Below are positions 32,929 through 44,044 of a stretch of 64,000 nt of DNA, in pieces (position 1 is the stretch's first letter; the number at the start of each line of letters is the position of its first letter). Both the position numbers and the translations under genes were made by a program. The notes beneath the pieces are model-generated. The model searched no databases and had not been told where the DNA came from. It was given only the letters and a program-made list of their open reading frames with translations. This DNA is from Xenorhabdus japonica (GTDB lineage: Bacteria > Pseudomonadota > Gammaproteobacteria > Enterobacterales > Enterobacteriaceae), in NCBI RefSeq assembly GCF_900115195.1, contig NZ_FOVO01000003.1, positions 91,596-155,595 of the forward strand, read 5' to 3'.

Positions 32929-34913
32929 TGAAAGCAGTTATTTTTGCCTATCACGATATTGGTTGTGTCGGACTCAGTGCTTTAGTAAAAGCTGGCTTTG
33001 ATATTCAGGCTGTATTTACTCACACCGATGATCCAAATGAAAATCACTTTTTTTCTTCTGTTGCACACGTCGGTGCTGATTTTAGCTTACCAGTATTTGC
33101 GCCAGAAAATGTCAATCATCCACTTTGGGTTGAGCGCATTCGTGAAATGAAGCCGGATGTTATCTTCTCTTTTTATTATCGCAACATGCTTAGTCAGGAA
33201 ATTTTATCACTGGCTGAAAAAGGTGCATTTAATCTTCATGGCTCTTTGTTGCCGAAATATCGAGGTCGTGCTCCAGTTAACTGGGCAGTACTCAATGGAG
33301 AGACCGAAACAGGTGTAACATTACATAAAATGCTGGAGAGGGCGGATGCGGGAGATATTATCGCGCAACAGCCTGTACAAATTGATGAAAATGATACTTC
33401 TCTGGCAGTACATGGAAAAATACGCGAAGCAACAGTTGAGTTATTGAATAATATTCTGCCTCAAATAAAATCAGATCATTATCCATCAATTCCACAGGAC
33501 GAAAGTCAGGCAACTTATTTTGGCCGTCGCACAGCAAACGATGGTGAAATAATATGGAATAAGTCTGCCAAAGAGATTAATAACTTAGTGAGGGCTGTAA
33601 CAGAACCCTACCCAGGCGCATTTACTTTTTTGGGCGAACGTAAAATTACAATTTGGCGTTCACGACCACTTAATCAAGCCCATGATAAACGCCCTGGAAC
33701 CATAATTTCTACTGACCCATTTGTTATTGCTTGTGGTGATGGCGCGTTGGAAATCATTAGCGGACAAGGTGAATCAGGGCTTTATGTTCAAGGTAACCAA
33801 TTAGTGCTTGAAATGGGCATTGTGGCAGGAGGCCATGTTGGCCCGAAGGCAACAACTCAAGTCAGTCGCCGCAAACGCGTGCTTATTTTGGGAGTCAATG
33901 GATTTATCGGTAATCACCTGACTGAACGGTTGTTGCATGATGGAAATTATGACATTTACGGGATGGATATTGGTTCTTCTGCCATTGGGCGATTCCTTGG
34001 TAATCCTCATTTTCACTTCATTGAGGGAGATGTCAGCATTCATACTGAATGGATTGAATATCACATCAAAAAATGTGATGTCATCCTTCCATTGGTGGCA
34101 ATTGCGACTCCGATTGAATATACCCGTAATCCTTTGCGGGTCTTTGAGTTAGATTTTGAAGAAAATCTTAAAATTGTTCGTTATTGTGCGAAATACAATA
34201 AACGGATTATTTTCCCATCGACATCTGAAGTTTACGGTATGTGTGATGACAAGGAGTTTGATGAAGACACTTCGCGTCTGATTGTCGGGCCTATAAATAA
34301 ACAGCGTTGGATCTATTCCGTTTCTAAACAATTACTTGATAGAGTTATTTGGGCATATGGCGAAAAAGAAGGTTTGAAATTTACCTTATTTCGTCCATTT
34401 AACTGGATGGGGCCGAGGCTGGATAGCTTGAATTCAGCGCGTATTGGTAGTTCAAGAGCTATTACTCAATTGATTTTGAACTTGGTGGAAGGTTCCCCGA
34501 TTAAATTGGTCGATGGCGGTGAGCAAAAACGTTGTTTCACTGATATTAATGATGGTATTGAGGCACTGTTCAGGATCATTGAAAACCAGAATGGGTTATG
34601 TGACAGTCAAATAATTAATATCGGTAATCCAACAAATGAAGCAAGCATTCGTCAACTGGCTGTAATGCTGTTGGATAGCTTTGAGAAACACGAGTTGCGA
34701 GGGCATTTCCCTCCATTTGCTGGATTCAAGAAAATCGAAAGTAGCAGCTATTATGGGCAAGGTTATCAGGATGTTGAACACCGTAAACCCAGCATTAAAA
34801 ATGCAGAGCGTCTGATAGGTTGGAAACCCACCATTAATATGAAGCAAACCATTGATGAAACATTGGACTTCTTTCTTCGTGGAGCAGTTGAAGAATCCAA
34901 AGGGAAAAACTAA
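32928..34913 (+). CDS. arnA: Bifunctional UDP-glucuronate decarboxylase / UDP-Ara4N formyltransferase
   Basis: A 661-residue two-domain enzyme. The N-terminal formyltransferase has Asn102, His104 and Asp140 exactly where E. coli ArnA has them ([23 protein letters not shown]). The C-terminal NAD-dependent oxidative decarboxylase (from about 315) has [10 protein letters not shown] and the catalytic STSEVYG. It makes UDP-4-keto-arabinose from UDP-glucuronate and later formylates UDP-Ara4N. It is the central enzyme of the operon. Confidence 0.96.
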   Translation: MKAVIFAYHDIGCVGLSALVKAGFDIQAVFTHTDDPNENHFFSSVAHVGADFSLPVFAPENVNHPLWVERIREMKPDVIFSFYYRNMLSQEILSLAEKGAFNLHGSLLPKYRGRAPVNWAVLNGETETGVTLHKMLERADAGDIIAQQPVQIDENDTSLAVHGKIREATVELLNNILPQIKSDHYPSIPQDESQATYFGRRTANDGEIIWNKSAKEINNLVRAVTEPYPGAFTFLGERKITIWRSRPLNQAHDKRPGTIISTDPFVIACGDGALEIISGQGESGLYVQGNQLVLEMGIVAGGHVGPKATTQVSRRKRVLILGVNGFIGNHLTERLLHDGNYDIYGMDIGSSAIGRFLGNPHFHFIEGDVSIHTEWIEYHIKKCDVILPLVAIATPIEYTRNPLRVFELDFEENLKIVRYCAKYNKRIIFPSTSEVYGMCDDKEFDEDTSRLIVGPINKQRWIYSVSKQLLDRVIWAYGEKEGLKFTLFRPFNWMGPRLDSLNSARIGSSRAITQLILNLVEGSPIKLVDGGEQKRCFTDINDGIEALFRIIENQNGLCDSQIINIGNPTNEASIRQLAVMLLDSFEKHELRGHFPPFAGFKKIESSSYYGQGYQDVEHRKPSIKNAERLIGWKPTINMKQTIDETLDFFLRGAVEESKGKN

Positions 34914-34948
34914 AAAGCAAGTGAAGGTTTAGGAAGAGAGATAACTTC

Positions 34949-35842
34949 ATGAAGAAAGTTGGTTTAAGGATTGATGTGGATACTTATCAAGGCACTAAGG
35001 AAGGTGTACCCCGATTGCTTGAGATTTTACAAAAGCACCATATTCAAGCCAGCTTTTTCTTCAGTGTTGGTCCAGACAATATGGGGCGCCATTTATGGCG
35101 TCTGTTGCGTCCTAAGTTTCTCTGGAAAATGCTGAGATCAAATGCAGCTTCTCTCTATGGTCTGGATATTTTGCTGGCTGGTACAGCTTGGCCGGGGAAA
35201 AAAATCGCGAAAGATCTGGGGTATTTGATGAAACAAACAGTGGATGCAGGTCATGAAATTGGTTTGCATGCATGGGATCATCAAGGTTGGCAGGCAAAAG
35301 TAGAGCGTTGGTCGGAGAATGAATTAGCTGAACAAGTGAAATTGGGAGTTGATGCACTAGAAAAGGTAACAGGGAAAACCGTTATATGTTCTGCTGTTGC
35401 AGGGTGGCGAGCAGATGAACGTGTGCTGGCTGTTAAACAACGTTTTGGTTTCGATTACAACAGTGATTGTCGGGGTACACATCCATTCAGGCCACTCTTG
35501 CCCGATGGAAGTGTGGGAACTGTACAAATCCCTGTCACATTACCTACCTATGATGAAGTTGTTGGAACATTAGTCAGCGATGCAAATTTTAATCACTTCA
35601 TCCTTGATGCCATTAAAAATGATTATGGGGTGCCTGTTTATACGATTCATACCGAAGTCGAAGGCATGTCGAAGTCTTTACAGTTTCAAACATTGTTGAA
35701 TATGCTTCACCGACAGGAAATTCAATTCTGCAAATTAAGTCATTTGTTACCAGCAAACAGAGATTCTCTTCCTATTGGGAAAATTGTTCGTTCGAATTTT
35801 TTTGGTCGTGAAGGCTGGTTAGGCTGCCAACAAGAGGTATAA
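34949..35842 (+). CDS. arnD: Undecaprenyl-phosphate Ara4FN deformylase
   Basis: A 297-residue polysaccharide-deacetylase-family (NodB) enzyme, with metal-site Asp in [11 protein letters not shown] and His residues in [13 protein letters not shown]. It removes the formyl group after transfer to undecaprenyl phosphate, which makes the pathway irreversible. 35 bases separate it from arnA. Confidence 0.93.
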   Translation: MKKVGLRIDVDTYQGTKEGVPRLLEILQKHHIQASFFFSVGPDNMGRHLWRLLRPKFLWKMLRSNAASLYGLDILLAGTAWPGKKIAKDLGYLMKQTVDAGHEIGLHAWDHQGWQAKVERWSENELAEQVKLGVDALEKVTGKTVICSAVAGWRADERVLAVKQRFGFDYNSDCRGTHPFRPLLPDGSVGTVQIPVTLPTYDEVVGTLVSDANFNHFILDAIKNDYGVPVYTIHTEVEGMSKSLQFQTLLNMLHRQEIQFCKLSHLLPANRDSLPIGKIVRSNFFGREGWLGCQQEV

Positions 35843-35849
35843 CACAAAT

Positions 35850-37511
35850 ATGTTAAACACTTGGGTGAGTAAAGCAGGAGCCGTTTTGATGGCTCTTTTT
35901 TTAATTCTTACTTACTTATTGCCTCTGGATAGTCGTCTGTTATGGCAGCCGGATGAAACTCGGTATGCTGAAATTAGCCGAGAAATGCTGCAACGTGGGG
36001 ATTGGATGGTCCCTTATTTTCTGGATATTCGTTATTTTGAAAAACCAGTAGCAGGATATTGGATCAACAACATCAGCCAATGGATTTTTGGTCACAATAA
36101 TTTTGCTGTTCGTTTTGGCTCTGTGTTCAGTACCCTAATCAGTGCATTTCTTCTCTATCGTTTGGCAATGATGATGTGGAAATGTCGCCAGACTGCTTTT
36201 GTTTCCAGCCTGATTTACATTTCCATGTTTATTGTTTTGTCCATTGGTACTTATAGTGTTCTTGACCCTATGTTTTCTTTGTGGGTGACAGCGGGAATTG
36301 TGAGCTGTTATTGGGCGCTTAAGGCGGTTACGACCAAAGAACGTATTCTGGCATGGTCTGTTCTAGGGTTAACCTGTGGGATGGCTTTTATGACAAAAGG
36401 ATTTCTGGCTTTGGCGCTACCCGTGATTGCTATGATACCCATCACGATATACCAGAATCGCTTTTGGGAAATGGTTCGTTTTGGGTCTCTTGCCGTGATT
36501 TCCGCTATTTTGATTAGTCTGCCGTGGGTAATTGCGATTGCTCTGCGTGAACCGGATTACTGGCATTATTTCTTTTGGGTAGAACATATACAGCGTTTTG
36601 CTTCTGAGGAAGCTCAGCATATTGCACCTATTTGGTATTACTTACCGATATTAATTTTAGGGATAATCCCGTGGTTAGGCTTACTGCCTGGTGCTTTAAT
36701 CAAAAGTTGGAAAGAGAAAAAAAGTCATCCAGAAATGTTTTTCCTGTTTTGTTGGTTTGTTGTTCCATTTGTCTTTTTCAGTATTGCAAAAGGAAAACTG
36801 CCAACTTATATATTGCCCTTCATCGGCCCTTTAGCACTGATGATGGCAAAATATAGTGTCGATTGTGTCAAAAATGGCAATATGAAAGCGTTGAAAATAA
36901 ATGGACTGGTGAATGTCTTCATCGGATTGCTTGCCATTTTGGTACTTTTTGCTATGAAAACCTTGAATATTTCTTCAATTTATCAGCCTGATGAATGGTT
37001 GAAGTGGATGATAGGAATTATTGCCTTTGGCATTTGGGGAGGATTTGGTTATTTATGCTTCATTCGCGATGGTAAATATTGGCTATGGGCTGCTGCCTGT
37101 TCAATTATGATCAGCTTATCTATAGGCAGTGCATTGCCGGACAAGACGATAAATTCCAAGCTCCCCCAGCATTTTATTCAACAAAATAAAAAAGAGTTGG
37201 CTGACAGTAAATATATTTTGACTCAATCTGTTGGAGTTGGGTCGTCGATTGCGTGGGAGTTAAAACGCAGTGATATTTACATGTATGATCGTCAAGGGGA
37301 ACTAAAATATGGACTTGATTATCCTGATAGCCAATATCGATATATTACAGGGGAGAGATTTCCTGCATGGTTGGCAAAAGCACGGAAAGAAGGTCAAGTT
37401 GCTATCGTTTTTCTCTTATCTTCAAAAGGTAAATTGCCTGAATTACCGGAGCCGGATTTTGTGCGTCGTAACCATAGATTTGCGCTTGTGATTTATAAGA
37501 AACAGCCATGA
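35850..37511 (+). CDS. arnT: Lipid A Ara4N transferase ArnT
   Basis: A 553-residue GT83 (PMT-like) membrane glycosyltransferase with about 12-13 helices and a C-terminal periplasmic domain. Key motifs are the first-loop [16 protein letters not shown] with the catalytic acid, [10 protein letters not shown], and [14 protein letters not shown]. It transfers L-Ara4N from undecaprenyl phosphate to lipid A phosphates on the periplasmic side. Its end overlaps arnE by four bases. Confidence 0.94.
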   Translation: MLNTWVSKAGAVLMALFLILTYLLPLDSRLLWQPDETRYAEISREMLQRGDWMVPYFLDIRYFEKPVAGYWINNISQWIFGHNNFAVRFGSVFSTLISAFLLYRLAMMMWKCRQTAFVSSLIYISMFIVLSIGTYSVLDPMFSLWVTAGIVSCYWALKAVTTKERILAWSVLGLTCGMAFMTKGFLALALPVIAMIPITIYQNRFWEMVRFGSLAVISAILISLPWVIAIALREPDYWHYFFWVEHIQRFASEEAQHIAPIWYYLPILILGIIPWLGLLPGALIKSWKEKKSHPEMFFLFCWFVVPFVFFSIAKGKLPTYILPFIGPLALMMAKYSVDCVKNGNMKALKINGLVNVFIGLLAILVLFAMKTLNISSIYQPDEWLKWMIGIIAFGIWGGFGYLCFIRDGKYWLWAAACSIMISLSIGSALPDKTINSKLPQHFIQQNKKELADSKYILTQSVGVGSSIAWELKRSDIYMYDRQGELKYGLDYPDSQYRYITGERFPAWLAKARKEGQVAIVFLLSSKGKLPELPEPDFVRRNHRFALVIYKKQP

Positions 37512-37858
37512 GCAGCAATATAACCTTATTGATTTTGGTTAGTTTACTAACCTGCACAGGACAATTATGCCAGAAACAGGCAGTGACCTGTTGGCAGAAA
37601 AAAGATCCCCCTTATAAAGGGGTATTTATGGCGATATGGCTGCTCAGCGCCATTCTTTTATTGAGTATAGGGATGATATTTTGGTTGCGATTATTGCAAT
37701 TTTTGCCACTGAGTATTGCTTACCCTATGCTTAGTATAAATTTTGTAATAGTGACTTTGATTGGGCAATTTTTGTATCAGGAAAAAGTGGGGCTAAAGCA
37801 CTGGATGGGGGTTTTAGCAATTATGTTAGGGATTTTATTGATGAGCTTGAGCCAATGA
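37508..37858 (+). CDS. arnE: Ara4N-undecaprenyl-phosphate flippase subunit ArnE
   Basis: A 116-residue small multidrug-resistance (EmrE-like) protein with four membrane helices ([20 protein letters not shown], then [16 protein letters not shown]). With ArnF it flips the lipid-linked sugar across the inner membrane. Overlaps both neighbours by four bases. Confidence 0.9.
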   Translation: MSSNITLLILVSLLTCTGQLCQKQAVTCWQKKDPPYKGVFMAIWLLSAILLLSIGMIFWLRLLQFLPLSIAYPMLSINFVIVTLIGQFLYQEKVGLKHWMGVLAIMLGILLMSLSQ

Positions 37859-38259
37859 AGGGTTACCTTTGGGGAATAGCAAGTGCCTTGTTAATCACTG
37901 TAGCCCAATTGCTATTGAAATGGGGAGTTTCCCACCTACCAGAATTTTCGTTGTCAACGCATTGGCTGGAAATTGACTGGCTTTGGGCAAATCATAATCC
38001 TCTATTGCTGATTATGGCCGGATTGGCGGGTTATGCGCTATCCATGTTATGTTGGTTTTTCGCGTTGAAATACCTGCCATTGAATAAAGCGTACCCTATT
38101 ATCAGCTTGAGTTATGTTTTTGTTTATTTAATGGCGGTTTTATTGCCTTGGTTCAATGAAACCATCTCACTGTTAAAGACATTGGGCATTTTTTTCATCT
38201 TATTGGGTGTTTGGTTAATTAGCAGGCCGGAAACAAAGCAATTAAAGAGTGATCGATAA
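37855..38259 (+). CDS. arnF: Ara4N-undecaprenyl-phosphate flippase subunit ArnF
   Basis: A 134-residue EmrE-like partner of ArnE, with four helices and the paralogous motif [19 protein letters not shown]. Last gene of the arn operon, coupled to arnE by an ATGA overlap. Confidence 0.9.
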   Translation: MKGYLWGIASALLITVAQLLLKWGVSHLPEFSLSTHWLEIDWLWANHNPLLLIMAGLAGYALSMLCWFFALKYLPLNKAYPIISLSYVFVYLMAVLLPWFNETISLLKTLGIFFILLGVWLISRPETKQLKSDR

Positions 38260-38276
38260 AAAATGACATGTTAGGC

Positions 38277-38307
38277 AAAGCTCTAACAGAGGTGCTTGTT
38301 TTTTTAT
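38277..38307 (+). terminator. Likely terminator after arnF
   Basis: AAGCTCT-AAC-AGAG-GT-GCTT forms an imperfect stem with a two-base bulge, followed by a long T-rich tract. Confidence 0.45.
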
Positions 38308-38358
38308 TTTTCGCTCGATAAAGTTTATCGCTCCTATGTAATGGCTGAGGGAAAGCGG

Positions 38359-38844
38359 ATGGTAATAAGAGTAAGGTATTTATGCTTATTATTTGGTTTC
38401 TTTCTAATGGGCTGCACTAATCCTGTATCCAAGTCCAGTTCGCTTCCGTTGAAGGCGGCTCTCTCTGATCCGATAATGGTCATCGTTCAGTTAAGAGATC
38501 AACTTGAGCAATGGCATCATACGCCATATCGCTACGGTGGCATAGATAGGCATGGTGTTGATTGTTCTGGCTTTGTTTACCGGACTTTTTATGACCGCTT
38601 TAATATCCAGCTGCCCCGGACAACAAGCGAACAAACCAAATTGGGTACACGGATCAGCAAAAATGACCTGATGCCAGGGGATCTTGTGTTTTTCAAAACG
38701 GGTAGTGGAAAAAGTGGGTTGCATGTGGGTATTTATGATACTAACAATGAATTCATTCACGCATCCACAAGTAAAGGTGTAATACGTTCTTCTCTTGATA
38801 ATGTGTATTGGCGTCGTGTTTTTTGGCAAGCCCGTAGAATGTGA
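38359..38844 (+). CDS. nlpC: NlpC/P60 family lipoprotein
   Basis: A 161-residue lipoprotein from the ATG at 38359; longer in-frame starts at 38341 and 38296 would bury the signal peptide, and AGGG lies 8 bases before 38359. The lipobox FLMGC sets Cys19 as the lipid anchor. The NlpC/P60 cysteine peptidase core has VDCSGFVYRTF (catalytic Cys) and GLHVGIYD (catalytic His), ending SSLDNVYWRRVFWQARRM. Likely a peptidoglycan endopeptidase. In E. coli nlpC follows btuD directly; here the arn operon lies between them. Confidence 0.92.
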   Translation: MVIRVRYLCLLFGFFLMGCTNPVSKSSSLPLKAALSDPIMVIVQLRDQLEQWHHTPYRYGGIDRHGVDCSGFVYRTFYDRFNIQLPRTTSEQTKLGTRISKNDLMPGDLVFFKTGSGKSGLHVGIYDTNNEFIHASTSKGVIRSSLDNVYWRRVFWQARRM

Positions 38845-38917
38845 TTTCATTTTCATCTCATTATTCCGGCAGTGCTTTATGATATCTTAAGGCTCTGTTT
38901 TTCTGCCGGAGTCAAAA

Positions 38918-39934
38918 ATGTCCTCATTACGCCTGTTGCTTTCAGATTCTCATGATCCCTGGTTTAACCTTGCTGTTGAAGAATGTATTTTTCGACAGAT
39001 GCCTCCAAATCAGCGCGTTTTGTTTTTATGGCGTAATGCTAATACTGTTGTGGTTGGACGTGCGCAGAATCCATGGAAAGAGTGTAATACTCGAAAAATG
39101 GAGCAAGATGGAATTAAACTGGCTCGGCGTAGCAGTGGGGGTGGCGCGGTTTTCCATGATTTGGGCAATACATGTTTTACTTTTATGGCAGGTAAACCCG
39201 AATATGATAAAACTATTTCTACACAAATCATTCTTGAAGGTTTGAAAAAATCAGGAATTCATGCAATAGCTTCTGGTCGCAATGATTTGGTTTTATCTTC
39301 TCCTGAAGGGGAGCGTAAAATTTCTGGCTCTGCATATAAGGAAACTAAAGAGAGAGGCTTTCATCATGGAACCTTGTTGATTGATGCAGACTTAAATCGA
39401 CTTGCTGATTATCTTAATCCAGACCCTAAAAAATTACAGGCGAAAGGTATCACTTCTGTTCGCTCCAGAGTAACGAATTTAACTGAGTTGTTGCCAGATA
39501 TCACACATGAAACAGTTTGTAAGGGGATTATCGACGCATTTTTTGAATACTTCGGTGAGGCAGCCAAAGCAGAAGTTATTTCACCACAGACTTTGCCTGA
39601 TTTACCCGGTTTTAGTGATATTTTTGCTAAACAGAGCAGTTGGGAATGGAACTTTGGTCAGGCTCCTGCATTCAGTCATGTATTGGATACACGATTTCGT
39701 TGGGGTGGAGTTGAACTGCATGTTGATGTTGAACACGGTGCGATTAGCCGTTGCCAAATGTTCACTGACAGTTTGGAACCTGCTCCGCTTGAAATGTTGT
39801 CTGAAAAATTAATCGGAGTGCAGTATCAGCCAGAAACGGTTGGGAAAATGGTTCAGCAAATCAGTGAACAATATCCCACTTTGGATGCAGAATTGCGGCA
39901 GTTTAACCACTGGTTGACAAATGAGCTGAAATAA
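38918..39934 (+). CDS. lplA: Lipoate-protein ligase A
   Basis: A 338-residue enzyme that attaches free lipoate to the E2 and H-protein subunits via lipoyl-AMP. It has the lipoate-binding [15 protein letters not shown], the catalytic Lys in [11 protein letters not shown] (Lys134, matching Lys133 in E. coli) and a full-length C-terminal accessory domain. Single gene between nlpC and the hmu locus. Confidence 0.94.
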   Translation: MSSLRLLLSDSHDPWFNLAVEECIFRQMPPNQRVLFLWRNANTVVVGRAQNPWKECNTRKMEQDGIKLARRSSGGGAVFHDLGNTCFTFMAGKPEYDKTISTQIILEGLKKSGIHAIASGRNDLVLSSPEGERKISGSAYKETKERGFHHGTLLIDADLNRLADYLNPDPKKLQAKGITSVRSRVTNLTELLPDITHETVCKGIIDAFFEYFGEAAKAEVISPQTLPDLPGFSDIFAKQSSWEWNFGQAPAFSHVLDTRFRWGGVELHVDVEHGAISRCQMFTDSLEPAPLEMLSEKLIGVQYQPETVGKMVQQISEQYPTLDAELRQFNHWLTNELK

Positions 39935-39956
39935 TTGAAGAGCGTTCAATAAAATG

Positions 39957-39984
39957 CAAAAAATGGTCAACGATAGGGTTGACC
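39957..39984 (-). terminator. Minus-strand terminator downstream of the hmu locus
   Basis: On the minus strand GGTCAAC-CCTATC-GTTGACC is a perfect 7-bp stem followed by ATTTTTTG. It lies about 250 bases past hmuV and 50 bases past the 17-residue ORF at 40034. Confidence 0.7.
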
Positions 39985-40033
39985 ATAAAGAGTGACACTT
40001 ATTATAAATGCGGTTCCGAAATATAAATGCTTT

Positions 40034-40087
40034 TTAAATATTCGAGTAAATGTAGCGCACAATATCGTTGATAACATTTTCTAACAT
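40034..40087 (-). CDS. Possible 17-residue small protein
   Basis: ATG at 40087 with GGGAGG 6 bases upstream encodes MLENVINDIVRYIYSNI, a short amphipathic sequence; a terminator lies about 50 bases downstream on the same strand. I do not recognise it. It could be a real small protein at the end of the hmu transcript or on its own RNA, or a chance ORF. The rest of the 39935-40238 gap contains only the terminators listed. Confidence 0.3.
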   Translation of the reverse strand: MLENVINDIVRYIYSNI

Positions 40088-40095
40088 GTTTACCT

Positions 40096-40114
40096 CCCAC
40101 ATAGGTGGGTTTTT
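40096..40114 (+). terminator. Plus-strand terminator-like hairpin
   Basis: CCCAC-ATAG-GTGGG followed by five T on the plus strand; a possible end of the lplA transcript 160 bases past its stop. On the minus strand the same hairpin sits against the GGGAGG of the small ORF at 40034-40087. Confidence 0.5.
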
Positions 40115-40238
40115 GCTAAAAATATAAAGATAAATAATTAGTTACGTTATTGTGTAAGCTATTTTAAAATTTTTTTTATCTTATCGCTATCTACTCAGTA
40201 GATTTCAAATTATTACCAGCGAGGATAAACCACAGTCT

Positions 40239-41033
40239 TTATTGCCGGAGATAGATTTGTGGCTGGTGAGTTTCAGGATGTTGTGTAACACCTAAATCAG
40301 CTTGGTACCATTGTTTAAGAATATCGTCACGCAATACATCTTGTGGAATGCCGGATGCAACTAATCGTCCTTTATGCAATAAAATAATTTTATCGGCATA
40401 AAGTGCTGCGAGATTCAAATCATGCAGTACACAGCAGACAGCAATAGGCTGTTGTCGTGTCAGGCGATGAACCAATCGCAGAGTATGTTGCTGGTGATAA
40501 AGATCCAGTGCTGAAGTGGGTTCATCCAAAAATAGACAAGATTCAGTAGGTTCAGGATGCCAAAGTTGAGCCAAAACTCTTGCTAATTGAACTCGTTGTT
40601 GCTCCCCTCCAGATAACTGCTGATAATTCCTGTTTCTCAGTTCTTCACATTCTGTTAATGCAATAGCTTCATCAATGGCAATTCTCTTGTGTGCACTTTC
40701 ATGGGGAACACGTCCCATGGCGATGACTTCCTCTACACTAAAAGGGAAAGATAGGGAACTATATTGCCTCATGACTGCACGAATGCGAGCCAGTTGTTGG
40801 GTTGGCCAGCGGGAAATAGGAATACCTTTTAATAAACAATCTCCTGAACTGGGAGGGATATAGCCAGTTAACAGGCGCAATAATGTTGATTTTCCCGCTC
40901 CATTTGGGCCAATAATTGCTACAACTTCCCCTTGACGCATAGAAAGAGAAACATCTTTGATTATTTGACGCTGCCCAATAAAATAATTTAAATTTTGGGC
41001 TTCAAGTAAATTAACTGACATGATCGGTTTCAT
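40239..41033 (-). CDS. hmuV: Heme ABC transporter ATPase HmuV
   Basis: A 264-residue ABC ATPase with Walker [10 protein letters not shown], signature [18 protein letters not shown], Walker [13 protein letters not shown] and switch His in LHDLN. It drives heme import through HmuU. Overlaps hmuU by four bases; last recognised gene of the hmu operon. Confidence 0.93.
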   Translation of the reverse strand: MKPIMSVNLLEAQNLNYFIGQRQIIKDVSLSMRQGEVVAIIGPNGAGKSTLLRLLTGYIPPSSGDCLLKGIPISRWPTQQLARIRAVMRQYSSLSFPFSVEEVIAMGRVPHESAHKRIAIDEAIALTECEELRNRNYQQLSGGEQQRVQLARVLAQLWHPEPTESCLFLDEPTSALDLYHQQHTLRLVHRLTRQQPIAVCCVLHDLNLAALYADKIILLHKGRLVASGIPQDVLRDDILKQWYQADLGVTQHPETHQPQIYLRQ

Positions 41034-42034
41034 GATAAACGGCCTCCTGATGGCTTAAGAATAAGCCATAAAAAATAAGGGGCGCCGATCAAACCAGTGA
41101 TAAGGCCTACTGGCATTTCCGCAGGAGAAACTAACGTTCTGGCTAATGTATCAGCTGTTAACAAAAGACATGCACCGCCCAGAGCTGATATCGGCAGTAA
41201 CCAAGTATGGTCACCTCCAAACCGTAGTCGGGCAAGATGTGGGATAACTAACCCAATGAAACCAATGACACCGGTTAAAGCGACTGCACATCCGACCAAT
41301 AAGGCACTCAACAGCAATAATTGATATTTGGTACGTTGGACATTAATGCCTAAATAGTGCGCTTCTTCATCTCCCAGTTGCAACAAATTGAGCTTCCGTG
41401 ACTGGCTGAATGCCAACAGGCAAATAGGAATAATAAGTGATGCAGCAATAGCCAGAGTTGGCCACTCTATTTGACTGAGTGAACCCATCATCCAAATGGA
41501 AAACTGACGTAATTGTTGGTCGTTACTGATATAGCTCAATACGCCAATAAATGACATACATAGTGCATTGATGGCAATGCCTGCAAGCAGTAGCTTTGAC
41601 AGATTACCATGATTATATTTGTTAAGAATAAATATCAGGGTTGACACCAATAAACTGCCGACAAAGGCTGCGATAATATGTCCGTATAACGCAATGCTGG
41701 CAGGTAGGGTGAAAGGCAGAACAATAACCATTGCGACGGTAAGTGCCGCACCACTGCTGATCCCTAATAATCCGGGATCAGCCAGAGGATTACGGAATAA
41801 CCCTTGCATCACGGCACCAGATATAGCCAGTGCGCCTCCAACGAGGATCGCCAGCAAAATACGTGGTAACCGAATGTTCAACCAAATCTGCCACTGTGGG
41901 TCATTCAAAGAGGATTCCCACAATGTTTTAAAGGAAAGTGGCAATGCCCCCATATTTGCTGAGCTAATTGCTAGAAAAAACAACAATAAACCTAGCATTA
42001 TCAAACCTAGACTGGGGGATTGAGAACGACTCAT
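41030..42034 (-). CDS. hmuU: Heme ABC transporter permease HmuU
   Basis: A 334-residue FecCD-family permease with ten helices, [40 protein letters not shown] and [16 protein letters not shown]. Paralogous to BtuC in this window, but linked to hmuTV. Overlaps its neighbours by four bases. Confidence 0.93.
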   Translation of the reverse strand: MSRSQSPSLGLIMLGLLLFFLAISSANMGALPLSFKTLWESSLNDPQWQIWLNIRLPRILLAILVGGALAISGAVMQGLFRNPLADPGLLGISSGAALTVAMVIVLPFTLPASIALYGHIIAAFVGSLLVSTLIFILNKYNHGNLSKLLLAGIAINALCMSFIGVLSYISNDQQLRQFSIWMMGSLSQIEWPTLAIAASLIIPICLLAFSQSRKLNLLQLGDEEAHYLGINVQRTKYQLLLLSALLVGCAVALTGVIGFIGLVIPHLARLRFGGDHTWLLPISALGGACLLLTADTLARTLVSPAEMPVGLITGLIGAPYFLWLILKPSGGRLS

Positions 42035-42849
42035 TGCACTTTCTCCGCAACATCACGGACTTGTTTCATCACAGCAGGTGTTTGCAGACTAAATCCAAGT
42101 AGACCCATTTCATCAACAACAACGACCTGTTTTTTCTTTCCTGCTGGTGTGAAGTTCAATCCAGGAAGTTGCCAAACTTTATCCATACCACCCAAAGTTT
42201 TTAGCCCTTCGGTACTGATCAGTAGTAAGTCCGGTTTGCTGGCAATAACACCTTCTTGGGATAAAGGACGGTATCCTTTGAAGCCTTGCATTGCATTTTT
42301 TGCACCAATAGAGCGGATAATTTGATCTGCTGCTGTTTGTTGCCCAGCCGCCATTGGCATGATGCCTCCGTGGCTCATGACAAAAACAACTTTAGCGGGA
42401 ATATCTGACATAGCAACATCAGCTAGCTGTTGCTGATATTGGGCAATCAATGCTTCACCACGTTTTTCCTGATTGACCGCCTTGGCGACGGTCATGATTT
42501 TTTCAGGAACGGTTTCTAACGAGGTTTTACTGGTCACTTTAATGACTTTTACACCGGAATCTTCGACTTGCTTGAGTGCCAGAGAAGGTTGAGCAGATTC
42601 ACTTGTGATCACCAGTGATGGGCGCATAGATAAAATCCCTTCTGAATTCAGAACCCTCATATACCCGATATCGGGTAGAGAGAGCAATGCTTTGGGATTT
42701 TGGCTGGTACTGTCCCTTGCGACAACGTGCTGTCCTTCGCCAAGTGCAAAAACAATTTCAGACACATCGCCACCAATTGTAACAATGCGTTCAGCAGAGA
42801 ACACATTGAAAGAGATGGCAAGCATAAATGTTAGAAGCCATTTTTTCAT
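42031..42849 (-). CDS. hmuT: Periplasmic heme-binding protein HmuT
   Basis: A 272-residue solute-binding protein with a signal peptide (about 1-19, ending VFSA) and a class III binding-protein fold (RIVTIGGDVSEIVFALGEG, IGYMRVLNSEGILSMRPSLVI). Tyr in IGYMR is a likely heme ligand, as in Yersinia HmuT. The ATG at 42849 overlaps the hmuS stop (ATGA) and is preferred to an upstream TTG at 42858. Confidence 0.92.
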   Translation of the reverse strand: MKKWLLTFMLAISFNVFSAERIVTIGGDVSEIVFALGEGQHVVARDSTSQNPKALLSLPDIGYMRVLNSEGILSMRPSLVITSESAQPSLALKQVEDSGVKVIKVTSKTSLETVPEKIMTVAKAVNQEKRGEALIAQYQQQLADVAMSDIPAKVVFVMSHGGIMPMAAGQQTAADQIIRSIGAKNAMQGFKGYRPLSQEGVIASKPDLLLISTEGLKTLGGMDKVWQLPGLNFTPAGKKKQVVVVDEMGLLGFSLQTPAVMKQVRDVAEKVQ

Positions 42850-43919
42850 ACTATACAAGTTTCCTGTTCTGGTTGCAGTTTAGGCAAAATAACAATTTGT
42901 TCACGCCATTGAGCTTGTTCAGGAGTGCCTTCAGTACGTTGGCCGAACAACTGTGCGATTTGATTGCCATTGGCATCAAACAACTCAAGGCTGGTAACGA
43001 AGCCACAGTCTGTTGGTTTGCGGGTCACCCAGCTTTCTGCAATGGCATTTTCAATCAGGTGCAGAGTGAAATTGTGGTTGAAAATGTTGAGCCATTTCTG
43101 AGCAGAATTTTTTTCCTGATAAGGCATCAGGCGTTCCAGTTTACCCGTAAAAATCTGAACACAGCCACGGTTTCCAACAAAGATCATAATTTCGTTTTGA
43201 TCTTTATGAACATTTTCAATGACTTGAGTCAGTGCTGAATTATCCACACGATAAGCTAAATCGTCTTTAACTGCATTGAAAATCTGCTGGCGGTTAAGAT
43301 TGTGGCGTTTCATCATGATGAAGAATTGATGAACGTCAGTCATTGCACGCCACTCTTCATCTAGCTGGGCTTTTAGTTGTTCGGTGACTTCTATATGCTC
43401 AGGCACTTCTTCCGGCTGAATCTCCAGCGCTGGGTTTTCACTGATCTGATATTTTTCGATCAGGGCATCCCATGCAGCCATGTCGGTATTACTGGTGGTA
43501 TAAACTTTATGCAACGCATCGCCTTGACGATCAAAGAATTGAATGCTGTGACGCATACCATTCTTGGCTGTCTCAACCAAAGAAAAAATGCTGTTCCAGT
43601 GGTCGAAGAACAAGCGCAGATCAAGTTCACGTGGATTGAGAATCAAACCTACATGCGGGCTGAATTTCGTATTTTCGTAGCGTCCAACCTGTTCATGGAC
43701 GGCGAAGTCATTACGGGTAATCGCCTTGGTTTCACCAACTGCTGCCAGTTCCTGAAGCAGGGTAGGAGCATCAATATTTAAACGCTTGGCATCAATACCG
43801 ACACGGCTATGCAATAACTCTCCTTCGCTGACATTAAGGTAAACAGCCAGATCGCGTGCGTATTTAGCTTTGTTTTCTGCTTTGGCTTGTTGGTAACGTT
43901 CATAAAGTGACTGATTCAC
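42846..43919 (-). CDS. hmuS: Hemin-degrading/trafficking factor HmuS
   Basis: A 357-residue HemS/ChuS-type protein made of two homologous halves (LLQELAAVGETKAITRN..., FDHWNSIFSLVE and ...FIMMKRHNLNRQQIF, NIFNHNFTLHLIENAIAESWVTRKP). The family binds cytosolic heme and several members degrade it to release iron. It is cytosolic, with no signal peptide. It lies between hmuR and hmuT, as in Yersinia. Confidence 0.93.
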   Translation of the reverse strand: MNQSLYERYQQAKAENKAKYARDLAVYLNVSEGELLHSRVGIDAKRLNIDAPTLLQELAAVGETKAITRNDFAVHEQVGRYENTKFSPHVGLILNPRELDLRLFFDHWNSIFSLVETAKNGMRHSIQFFDRQGDALHKVYTTSNTDMAAWDALIEKYQISENPALEIQPEEVPEHIEVTEQLKAQLDEEWRAMTDVHQFFIMMKRHNLNRQQIFNAVKDDLAYRVDNSALTQVIENVHKDQNEIMIFVGNRGCVQIFTGKLERLMPYQEKNSAQKWLNIFNHNFTLHLIENAIAESWVTRKPTDCGFVTSLELFDANGNQIAQLFGQRTEGTPEQAQWREQIVILPKLQPEQETCIV

Positions 43920-43946
43920 TGTTGCTAACTCCTTAAAAAACGGTGT

Positions 43947-44014
43947 TTAAAAATAACTTTGTCTTAAAAATAACTTTATCTTAAAAATAACTTTATCTTA
44001 AAAATAACGTTGTC
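43947..44014. repeat. Four tandem 17-bp repeats between hmuR and hmuS
   Basis: The unit TTAAAAATAACTTTATC occurs four times without gaps (43947, 43964, 43981, 43998), with one to two substitutions in the first and last copies. It fills most of the 125-base gap in the operon. Confidence 0.95.
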
Positions 44015-44044
44015 TTAGAGCCAAGGTAATGGTCTGTTTGTTAT

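Noticed and set aside
42846..43919. Long ORFs on the strand opposite hmuS, arnA, pheT and others
   Set aside because: They overlap well-identified genes, lack ribosome binding sites and show no protein family; they are shadows of the real genes.
43947..44014. CRISPR array
   Set aside because: Units are contiguous 17-mers without spacers, and no cas gene is present in the window.
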